64,000 nt of DNA from positions 8,246,001 through 8,310,000 of the forward strand of contig CAVNZM010000011.1 of the NCBI GenBank assembly GCA_963693365.1. Direction: 5' to 3'. The DNA comes from Amoebidium appalachense (lineage: Eukaryota; Ichthyosporea). Of this stretch, positions 45,485 through 64,000 are shown one piece after another. Under the pieces are notes generated by a model. That model was not told the origin of the DNA, did not search any database, and worked only from the letters and a program-made list of their open reading frames with translations. Positions within the stretch are counted from its first letter, which is position 1; every line of letters starts with the position of its first letter. The position numbers and the translations under genes were made by a program.

Positions 45485-45728
45485 GGTTACGACAATGATT
45501 TTTTATTACCCCCCCCCCCCCCCCCCCCCCCCCGCGCCCACACTGTATTTCTCCCACCACGTCATACAAACCCTCTGACCCCCCTGTCACCCAGGGTAGT
45601 AGGGGGGGGAGGGGGGGGGGTGCATTTTGGCCTGCCCGATATTCCCCCTAGACCAGTCAAATTTGACGACCTGGATTTTAATTAGAGATGACGACACTTT
45701 GGCCTGGACGACACTTTGGCCTGCAACA
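45485..45728 (-). repeat. Right terminal inverted repeat
   Basis: Reverse complement of 35384-35627, ending CCTGCAACA followed by a G run. Confidence 0.75.
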
Positions 45729-46657
45729 GGGGGGGGGGGGGGGGAGGGGGTGGGGGGGGGGGGTAAAACTAACCTGCCTGTTGTGGAAAGGAGTGCACAC
45801 GTCCAGAATGTTTCGCCGCCATTTTTAATCAAGGAACATTGAAGGTAGCACGGTTCGAATTGAATGCAGAAGTAGAGTGTTAAAGAAAGGGTGTCAAAAA
45901 AAACACACCACTTCTTGTATATAACTGACAAACGACATGAACTTCGAGAACAACAGGAGTGGACTTATGACAAAGGAAACGTAGTTCTCCCCGGCAGATG
46001 ACCTGGTCGTAAAGGAAATAATGACTCTATGTTACAACCTCTGTTGCAATGACAAAGTTGACAGAGCGGCGCACGCAGTTTGACTACGGTAGCGTGCGCG
46101 AAACTTAGACTCCTTGCGTGCTTGCTCTTGGTCACGCACATTCACCTGCACTAATCGTGGCCGACTGGCACGTGTCAGTTCAAGCATCAAAGGATGTGTG
46201 CCTCGATCGCATTCCTGGGTGCGGCCCAAACCAATCAAGTGCTAGCCCGCAGGTGCGTGCGGTTCAGCCCAAAAATCCGAGGCTCACGATCCACGATTCC
46301 CCGCGGATCGGACCCGAAATATCGGTGCAGTGTAGGACCGCACGCCGCATGGGCAACATTCCTGCCGGAGCAAAACACATTCCACAAAAAATCGGTGAAA
46401 ATCGTCCATCGCCTGGCCCTACCAGTTCATAATGTAACCCGGTCGTCACTCGTAGGTACCTACTTTCCTATAGCGGGACTGGCAGTGGAATGTAGCTAGC
46501 CAATCACGCTACCTCTCAGATTAACAGAGGAGAGCAAACACAAATAAAATACAATAAGTTCTATCAGGCAAGAGAGCCAGGTGTGCACAGATCTACAGAT
46601 ATCTGTGCACACAGAAACAAGGGAGAGACAGAGATACCGGGGGGGGGGGGGGGGGGG

Positions 46658-46745
<88 letters not shown>

Positions 46746-46846
46746 AAAGAGAAAAGGGAGAGAGGGGGGAGAGCACAAAAAAAAAGGAGAGCAGACACGA
46801 ATACAAACAAAGCTAAGACACATATATACTTCAAGACTCTTGCTGT
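45729..46846. other. Unassigned sequence with GA microsatellite
   Basis: Poly-G (45729-45765), then unique DNA without a credible gene, then poly-G and (GA)n at 46640-46741. Confidence 0.55.
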
Positions 46847-48337
46847 CCTACGTAGTAACGTATTGCAACAGGGACACCGGCTGCAATGCCCACGTCTGCC
46901 CCAACAAGGAGTATTTCTCCACCCTCATCCCGTGTTCCCCCATCCCCATTCAAGGCCTGGGCACCGTTCATGCCACACACCGTGGCATCATCAACATGAC
47001 CAGGCCTGCAGTACAACGGCAACTCAACCAAGTGTAGCATCAACGCCCTCTACGTACCCGAGTCACCGTCCTTCCTCGTGTCTGCCGCCATGGCCTCATC
47101 TGCGGCCAGCCTCCTTGGTCATTGTGACCATGCAGACACCCATCCGTCGTTCCTCTACAGCCGTAACGGTGACATTATTTCTGACCTCACCGCCATCAAC
47201 GGGCTCTACTACATCACTGACTACGTGATTGACTCCCCTCAACATCCGTGGGTCCAAGCCTACACAGCAAGGACTCAACAGAGTGACGACCCTACCCTTT
47301 GGCACCACCGTCTTGGGCACCTAGCCATGTCCACCGTCACCAGAATGGCCAAAGATGAGCTTGTCATCAGCATGCCCCCCTCGCTCAAGTCCACCGACCA
47401 CACTGACCGCTTCGGCTGCATGTCTGGCAAGGCCACCAAGGCTCCGTTCCCCGGCACCCGTTCCCGTTTCACCATCCCCGGCGGCAAGTGGCACCTGGAC
47501 TTCTTCGAGGCCCCCTGTGTTTCCTACGGCGGCTACAAGGTTGCTCTCGTGTGTGTTTGTGATGCCACCGGTTACACCATCGTGCTCCCCCTCTACAATC
47601 GGACCGAAAACCCTCAGCTACATCCAGTCTCTGAGACAGTCGAACGTCAGACTCCTGAGATTGTCACCCATCTTCGTTTTGACTCCGGCTCCGAATTCAT
47701 ATCAAGGGAAAACGAGGCCTACTGCAAGCAGATTCTGAAAGCATCATCATGGAGTTTGCCCCCATCGACACACCCCAGCAAAACGGTGTAGTTGAACGGA
47801 AGATGAGAGACCTCCAGGAGACGGTCCGTGGCTTCCTACACGCCGACAAGGAACAACCTCTCTCCTCCAAGCTGTGGGTTGCTGCCCTCAAGCATGCTGG
47901 CTACATCATCAACATCACCCCGTCAACTGCTGCCAACGGTAAGACTTCCTACGAGGCCTTCCACGGCTTCAAACCCGACGTGTCCCAGCTCCACGTGTTC
48001 GGCTCCCCTGCCTATGTACACGTGCCCCGTTCCAAGAGGAACAAGCTTGCATCAACCGTCAGACTGGCCCGGGGCACCTAAGTCGGGTGGGATATGCATT
48101 CGAAAGCACACAAGATCCTCGACCATGCCAACAACAAGGTCAAGATGATCTGCCGTGACGTGATCTTTGGCGAATCAAAATTCACGAGCAGCACCAATCA
48201 AGTCCCCGATCCCCCAAACCCGATCTGCCGACAATGGACCCCCCCTCCGACGACGATGATGAAATTCCGTCCGTGGTCATCAACCACCCGTCCTGGCACC
48301 ACCGACGAGCCCCAATCGACCCCGTTGCTTCCCCCAG

Positions 48338-48385
<48 letters not shown>

Positions 48386-50071
48386 GGCCCAACCGGCCAA
48401 CAACCTTTGCTGCCGGACCCCCCCGTTGCTGAGCATCAACCTGGCTACATGACTCCGATTCGTCCTGGGTCCCCAACCTTCCACTCGGCCTCGAGCAGCC
48501 CTGTGGACACTGATGCCCCCCTCAACACAGGTCCCATTCCTGGGTTCCATGCCCCTGTGCCGGCCAACAACAGCAAGCCCCCGGCCACCACCCCCATCAA
48601 GGACCCCCCCAAGCCGAACCTTCGTCGGTCTGCACGTCTCACCAAGCCATCCACGGCACTGGTCAGCATCACAGCACCAACGATCAACATTGACCAACTC
48701 CCCAAGGGCATACAAAAGCTTTGCAACGGCCCCAACAGTGATGCCGTCATAGCTGCCCTCACCTCCGAGTACCAAGCCTTCATCACCAAGGATGTCTTCG
48801 ACGTTATTGATTCCTCCCCCCGATGCTAACATCATCAAGTTCAAGTGGATTGTGACTGAGAAAGTCCTCAACTCCGGTGACACCAAGATCAAGGGTCGTG
48901 GTGTTGCAAAGGGCTTCACTCAAGTCTACCGTGTTGACTACAGTGACACCTCTTCCCCCGTGTGATGTCCTCCTCCGTTCGTGCCCTCCTTGCCATCGGT
49001 GTGGACCGCAACCATGAGAGTCAATCAACTCTAACGTCTCTGTTCAGATCCATGTGTCTACGTCAAGTCCTTCCCCAACGGTGACATCATCTACACTGGC
49101 AACTATCATGTGGACGACGTCATCATCATCTGCACGGCCCACTCCTCCCACACCAAGGACCTCGTAGACCACATCATGAAGTCAGCTCTCTGCAAGGTCG
49201 ACCGCGAGTCCTCCCCGACATCTTCCTCGGCACCCAGCTCATCCACACCCCCGGAAGCTGCTTCAACAGTTCTACATCAACGACATCGTCAAGGACTTCA
49301 ACCTCGTCGATGCCAACCCCAAGGCCACTCCCATCCCCGTCGGCACCGTCATCACCATTGACGAGAACATCGACTCACTACTCAACAAGGTTCCCTACCG
49401 TGAACTCCTCGACCGTCTTTTGTGGGTTGCTCGTTGTTCCCGGCCCGACATCTCCTTTGCCATCGGCTACCTCGGCAGATTCAGTGCCAACCCCACCAAA
49501 CTTGCATGGGAATGTCTGCTCCGTGTGGTTCGGTACCTCAACGGCACATCCAACCTCGGCCTCCACTACGACAAGTCTACATCCGACGACAACACCCCCT
49601 TGCTGGAGTGTTATTCTAATGCTGACTTTGCTGGCTGCCCCACCACCCGTCGTTCCACTACCGGCTACGTCATCCTCTTCAAGGGCATCCCCATCACGTG
49701 GTATTTAAAGCTACAGTCCATCACGGCAACGTCCACCACCAAGGCCGAACTTCTGGCCATCAATGCTGCCGTTCAAGACGTCATCTGGCACCGTGATCTC
49801 CTCCGTGAACTCGGCTACCCGATGACTGACCCCACCTCCGTCTATTGTGACAATCTGTCCACCATTGCCCTCCTGCACACCAACAGCATCAAGCACCGGA
49901 CCAAACACATGGCCGTCCGGTACCACAACACGAAGGACTACATCAAGAGTGGGGATGTGGTCGTCACCTACGTGTCCACCAACTGAAGGACAACGTGGCC
50001 GACATCTTCACCAAGGCCCTACCTGGGCCCTCCCTCGAGCAGCACCGTGGCTCCCTCAGTCTTCGTGACTG
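46847..50071 (+). pseudogene. Copia-2 pol remnant
   Basis: The recognisable order is protease DTG (RDTGCNAHVC), integrase zinc domain (WHHRLGHLAMST...CMSGK), integrase core (WHLDFFEAP, LRFDSGSEF, QQNGVVERK), a linker with a long poly-C run (48340-48382), RT start (INIDQLPKGIQKLCNG), an internal deletion of RT near 49015-49050 and a degenerate active site (NYHVDD). The RT end and RNase H follow (YSNADFAGC, TKAELLAI, YCDNLST). Several frameshifts and stops make it non-functional. Confidence 0.8.
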
Positions 50072-50318
50072 AGTGTGCCCCTTCCCCCCTCCATTCATCT
50101 ACAGTGGTCTTCAAGTAGGTTGGGGCCCTGGCCAGTGGTCTACACATCATCGTGTAGAGACACCTCCCAAGTTGAACGTCTACTGCTGTCTCCCTCGATC
50201 GTCAAGTGTGTGCATCATTTCAGTAAGGAATTCTTTCTCCACCATCCAACGTTTATTAATATCCCTGGGCCACCATATATACTGGTTTTCTTCTAGATTC
50301 GACTTATGTATATGTCGA

Positions 50319-50489
50319 ACTGGGATGGCGTCCCAGTATAAATAAATATTTATAGCCATGGCGAGCTGGTTGACTGCCAGTCTAAACCTCGTCCACGGGA
50401 CGAACCTTCTCCGTGTCTTAACTGGTTGACCACCAGTCTATAAATCAGTCCACAAGATTATGCCTTGTGTTTATCTGGGTGGTCCCCAG
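50319..50489 (+). repeat. Four hairpins in copia-2 3' UTR
   Basis: Stems at 50319-50337 (ACTGGGATGGCGTCCCAGT), 50366-50380, 50421-50437 and 50475-50489. Each is an ACTGG/CCAGT-type hairpin with a different loop, and each is followed by T(A/C)TA(T)AAA. Confidence 0.65.
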
Positions 50490-50781
50490 TATAAAACATT
50501 AGCCACCAACACGTCACACATACACTAGTGTTTTTTTTTATATATATATCGTCGTTGGCTACCGTCACTACCGTCATGTTCCGAGTCTTCCGAGGCACCC
50601 GTCGTTGTGTGCTTCTTCCGTTTTGGTTTTCTTCCCCGGCCTGCCACTTCAAGTCTTCCCCAATTGTCTTCCCGAGTGGGGAAACTTGAGTGTGACGTCA
50701 CGACATCTGCTTCTACAAGTGTGAGAGTGTTAACGTCAACAGTCACATCAACAAACTTCATGAGAACCCAACTTCCAACCC

Positions 50782-50792
50782 TTGAGTGGGGA
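50782..50792 (+). promoter_or_regulatory. Copia-2 polypurine tract
   Basis: TTGAGTGGGGA immediately before the LTR start TGTCATC. The same core as in copia-1. Confidence 0.65.
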
Positions 50793-51609
50793 TGTCATCT
50801 ACACATGGATATAACGGCAAGAACTTCAAGTTAGAAGTTGAGTTATACATGTGTTTATTAGTTTGTTGTTGTTTGTTTCCTTTTCCCTTTTTCTTTTCTT
50901 TCTTTCCCGTTTCCGTGTGCACAGATCGTTGATCTGTGTACACACCGAGCCACTTGGCCCACGTACATGTAATATTGTTTGCGTCTTTACTAAATTCACA
51001 TGGTGCGTTCGTGTCCGATAGTTGTCCAATCAGATCTCGTTTAATTTCCCCAAATATAGAAACCTACATTCCTCCTTTATTCCACTCGATTCCTTTCCCA
51101 TATCCTCATTCCTTTTCCTTCTTTTCCCACGACGTAGAATTGCTCTATGTTCCCCAGCTATTAGGAATACTTATATTTAGACGTGTTTATATTAGGAACA
51201 TGTATAAATATATGATGTGAACTAATAGATATATAAGTGGTTTCATTTATTTAGCTTTAGTAAATGTTTCCGTGCTTTCATTAGAGGATTACGATTTATC
51301 TTCTATGTGGCGACAGGTATTTCAATTTATTTGCCACCTCATAGTGTTCGTCCTTTTGATTGGCTTAGCAGATTTATTTGCCTTCTTAGTCACGGTTCTT
51401 TTGATTGGCTTAGCATTTGTCGGCTCCACATCTCTGCGTATAAAAAGGACTTCATCTTGAATTAAATATCAAGCAGTTGAAAAAATTTCAAGTCGTCTCA
51501 GAAACCGTTCCACCTCTCCCGTTGTGTTTTTCCTGTGTGTCTATGTGTTTTGAATATCATAACACCCATCTGTGCACTCTGCTTCTCCGTTTACCCACAC
51601 AAAATAACA
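50793..51609 (+). repeat. Copia-2 3' LTR
   Basis: It starts TGTCATCTACACATGG and ends AAAATAACA. Two inverted CCAAT motifs (GATTGGCTTAG, about 51358 and 51400) precede a TATA box GCGTATAAAAAGG (about 51436-51448), a normal LTR promoter layout. Confidence 0.7.
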
Positions 51610-51767
51610 CTGCAGGCGCAGGGCAGGACCCCGTCAGCTGGAGCAGCCGACCAATAGGATTTGTAATAGTGTATAGGATAGATTTTAGGAGGACTTAGGA
51701 ATGTAATAAGTTCGGGCAGAAGCCCTGGTAAATATTGGCAAGTTCTGATAGTGTAATCTGCCAAACG

Positions 51768-51825
<58 letters not shown>

Positions 51826-52180
51826 ATGTACAGGAAGGAGTAGAAGGGGGGGGGGGGGGGGGAGATAGTATGAAATATAGACTTAGATTCCGCGATGCCA
51901 CTAGGGGGAGGGAGAGGGGAGAAACAAGATATGTGTATTATTAGAGTGAGCCAATAGACTTAGCTCGTGCAGGCGCACGATAGAATTCATTAGATCGGAA
52001 TGCATGGAATGTGGCATTGTGGGGGGGCGGGTGGTAATGACTGAGGGCACGGCCTTGATGGCCGCAGTTGTGACTTAGCTTGGTTCCGTTTGGATCTCAG
52101 GTTGCCCGTTGGAGCCCTGCCTAATAATAAACTTTACAGTTTTTTCGTACACGTTCGTTCCTTTCCGTGTGTGTACACTT
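51610..52180. other. Unassigned sequence with TA microsatellite
   Basis: A (TA)n tract lies at 51770-51822 and a poly-G run at 51847-51862. No gene seen. Confidence 0.5.
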
Positions 52181-53100
52181 AGAAGAGTGCCGCGTCTCTT
52201 AATACATACACGTTAGGATACGACACACGACGTGGACCAACTACCAGCGCTAGCGTGAGGTGGACCTCTACCTTCAGTTCACTTCCGCCTACGGTCTTGC
52301 CCCTTGGCCCATGGATACCCCGCGTGCCTTCGCCTTTGCAGTGCCCACATTGCCATGCCTCCACCCGTGCCGTCAAGCCTGAGTCCCTGGATTCCGTTTT
52401 TGCGGCGCTGCGTAAGAACCACGTTTTGCGGGGGTGGGCCTATCCCGATCCCGAACTGATCGCCGCCGACAAGAAGGGCTACGCCAAGATTTATTACGCC
52501 CAGCACACTGAGATCCTGGAACCCGCCGCTCTCCCGTCCCCCGTGCTCCGTGAGAAATCTTCGATCTCGTTCTCCCCGACCCAGATGCCGGCGTGGCAGT
52601 ACCTTGCCGTGATCTCCTTTCTTTTCGGCCTGCGTGTCTCCACCGCCGCTGCCCTGTCCCCTTCCTGTTTTGAGTGGGGCAGTGATGGTTCCTTGTCCAT
52701 TAAGTTGCCCTTCCGCAAGCGAGGCGCTGCCAAGCCCAAGCGTGTTGTTGGTCCCCGTCTCCTTCACGTCGACCTCCGTCTCTGGATCATCGAGCGCCTC
52801 CGTCAGTATGAAAATCTGCAGATCGATCGCATGAGCCCTACTGCTTCCTATCAGGCGACCAATCGCGCCCTCCGTGACCTGCTGCAGCTTTGCTCCCTGC
52901 CGCCAGCGCTCGTCCCCGAGATGCACTGGCATTCCCTGCGGCATGCCATGGTGGATGCTTGTGGTGCGATTGGTGTGCCCGAAGGCTCCATTCGCGGTCT
53001 CGGCCACTGGGATTCCTCCGAATTCCGCAACTACGGCCAGCCCCGGGCGGAACAGTCCGCCGATCGGTTTTTCTTTGGTGATCTGGCTCCGAGGCCCTAA
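52181..53100 (+). CDS. Tyrosine recombinase of YR-2
   Basis: The frame is open from a stop at 52180 with no ATG near its start (GTG at 52255), so the 5' end is probably missing or fused to an upstream pol. It has a CPHCH motif, a helical N-terminal domain, then catalytic Arg in FLFGLRVSTAAAL, the H-x-L-R box HSLRHA, H-W in GLGHWDSSEF and the nucleophile Tyr in RNYGQP. That is the R-H-R-H-Y set of DIRS/Ngaro recombinases. It would integrate the element's circular DNA. The stop is 42 bp before repeat B1, as expected for the last gene of a YR retroelement. Confidence 0.75.
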
Positions 53101-53142
53101 GTTTTTTCTTGTGTTCGTTCGCCCCTTTTGTTTGGTCGCAGT

Positions 53143-53618
53143 AGCATTTGGATTCTCAGAAGCCAATCATCAATAGTGACTCTATTTCGATTAGTTCTTC
53201 GAATCATGACCTGATTGGGTGGAAATACACCAATTATCTTTCAAGAAAGCATAGTTGTTTTGTATTCATGGTCTGGCGCTGAATCTCGGCTGCAGCCGAG
53301 GGAAGCCTTGATCAGTCTTCCCTCACTCAGCGCCACTTGTACCCAACCCATCCCGCCTGCGTCTTCCTTTGCTCTCACTTAGTTTTTGTTAGCTTGCACA
53401 CACGATCTGCAGTTAGATTCAGGGTACATACAGTAAACGCGAAAAGTGTCCCAAATTCGAGCGGTTTACTGTATTTAGTACTGCCATGTATATAAAGGCT
53501 TTCATCTTTATTGATCTCTTGCGATTGACCGGCAACTGGATTGCCGATCCCAGCCGATCTCAGCCGAGTCAGCTGTCAGAGCTCGAATAAAAGTTGAAAG
53601 CATTTGGATTCTCAGAAG
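53143..53618 (+). mobile_element. Right terminus of YR-2 (B1-A2-spacer-B2)
   Basis: B1 (53143-53162) and B2 (53599-53618) are identical 20-mers AGCATTTGGATTCTCAGAAG. A2 (53165-53340) matches A1 at 2653-2744 plus 4042-4160. The spacer holds a 10-bp-stem inverted repeat (TACAGTAAAC ... GTTTACTGTA, 53431-53474) and a TATA box. The layout is the same as in YR-1. Confidence 0.7.
53489..53496 (+). promoter_or_regulatory. TATA box, candidate promoter of the PKA gene
   Basis: TATATAAA in the YR-2 terminal spacer, facing the PKA regulatory-subunit gene. Splice donors at 53634 (GTAAGC) and 53946 (GTAAGT) lie downstream. Confidence 0.35.
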
Positions 53619-53835
53619 ACAGTGTGCACAGTACAAGTAAGCGTGTTTGTCGTTGAAGTGTAGTTTGCTACAATTTCAAAGTCCTGAATGTTTTTTTGAA
53701 ACGGAGAGTAGCGTTATACACCTGCATGACTTAGAGCACCTTAAATCGTGTTGTGATCATAAGTAGTTGCCTGTGGAGCCGCGTCGCTTCTATACTCTCA
53801 GCCCACTATTCTCGCTCTCTCTCTCTCTCTCTTAG

Positions 53836-53945
53836 TATACACCTGCTTTTGGAGCAAAACCTCACCACCGTGGGCCCATCCCATTCCACTCCAACAGAGA
53901 AAGAAGCCGAGACAAGACAAACCACGACTGAAAACTCGTAAAACG
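53836..53945 (+). other. Possible 5' non-coding exon of the PKA gene
   Basis: It follows a pyrimidine-rich 3' splice site ((CT)n CTTAG) and ends at a consensus donor GTAAGTG (53946). No frame stays open into the next coding exon, so it would be untranslated. Confidence 0.35.
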
Positions 53946-55720
<1,775 letters not shown>

Positions 55721-55745
55721 CCCACCAGGGCGTATTGCAGAGGAG

Positions 55746-63765
<8,020 letters not shown>

Positions 63766-63805
63766 CGGGATATATGTGCATGTGGGTGGTGGATAGATTA
63801 TTGGG

Positions 63806-64000
63806 TATACCCTTATTTGGATAGATTTTGTATTCTCCTCATTTGGGTAGGCTTCTAATTATATCCTTCATTGGATAGACTGTGGATATTCCATCTTTGG
63901 ATAGATTTTGGGTATATCCTTCTTTGACTGGACTTTTGGATTTATCCTTCTTTGAATATGCTTTTGGATATACCCTTATTTGGATAGACCTTGGATATCC
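63806..64000 (+). repeat. 27-bp minisatellite in the PKA 3' region
   Basis: About seven degenerate units of the type TATACCCTTATTTGGATAGA plus CTTTGG begin about 40 bp after the stop codon and run to the window end. Confidence 0.65.

Larger units (their letters stand above)
35384..45728. mobile_element. 10.3-kb element with 245-bp terminal inverted repeats
   Basis: 35384-35627 and 45485-45728 are inverted copies that differ at only a handful of positions outside homopolymers. Both tips begin TGTTGCAGGCCAAAG and both are preceded by G runs on the outside, so a target duplication cannot be read. Inside are a broken USP-like gene on the minus strand, a 4.9-kb hairpin satellite and exon-like pieces. 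No transposase was recognised. The near-identity of the ends indicates recent movement or gene conversion. Superfamily unknown. Confidence 0.6.
46847..51609 (+). mobile_element. 5'-truncated copia element, copia-2
   Basis: It starts inside protease, directly after the GA microsatellite region, and runs through integrase, RT and RNase H to a 3' LTR. Neither left LTR nor gag is present. It is related to copia-1 but clearly diverged (for example DTGCNAHVC against DSGCNMTVC). Confidence 0.8.

Noticed and set aside
46640-46760. Arg/Glu-alternating frame
   Set aside because: Comes from a (GA)n microsatellite.

Overview
The window is nuclear DNA of a eukaryote. It carries a spliced 12-coding-exon gene for a cAMP-dependent protein kinase regulatory subunit, Ty1/copia-type LTR retrotransposons, and tyrosine-recombinase (DIRS/Ngaro-like) retrotransposons. 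Microsatellites and homopolymers (poly-C/G, CA/TG, CT, CTT, TA) are extremely abundant. A PKA regulatory subunit of this kind, with RRRFSVSAE and two FGE...PRAAT cassettes, suggests an opisthokont (animal, fungus or unicellular relative) or a nearby protist. I cannot name the species. No rRNA, tRNA or CRISPR array was seen.

Layout. 1-2652: low-complexity DNA with the last exon of an unidentified plus-strand gene (899-1039). 2653-53618: a nest of mobile elements. Its ends belong to one family of tyrosine-recombinase retroelement, here called YR-2. The 5' part (terminal repeat A1, gag, start of RT) is at 2653-5308, an RT core fragment at 32101-32358, and the tyrosine recombinase with terminal repeats at 52181-53618. 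Inside YR-2 A1 sits a 1.3-kb LTR mini-element (2745-4041). The RT start is cut by a copia element (5309-21556). The left LTR of that copia is split by a 9.6-kb inverted-repeat DNA transposon (5380-15002) with a TA target duplication, a CACTA/Plavaka-like transposase fragment and a 183-bp satellite. Next comes a head-to-tail dimer of a second tyrosine-recombinase retroelement, YR-1 (21582-31914). Further right lie a second large inverted-repeat element (35384-45728), with 245-bp near-identical ends, a broken USP-like protease gene and a 43-bp hairpin satellite, and a 5'-truncated copia (46847-51609).

53619-64000: the PKA regulatory-subunit gene (ATG 55746, stop 63765, 354 aa predicted). Its introns are filled with simple repeats. 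The predicted protein has the inhibitor site and both cAMP domains, but no N-terminal dimerisation/docking domain is visible. Its candidate promoter lies in the tail of YR-2.

How the parts relate: the retroelements carry their own promoters (TATA plus inverted CCAAT in the A repeats and one copia LTR), gag and pol. Almost every pol is broken by indels, many of them in homopolymers, so some breaks may be assembly errors rather than decay. The only gene likely to serve the host is the PKA regulatory subunit, apart from the short exon fragments at 899-1039 and 33.6-34.7 kb.
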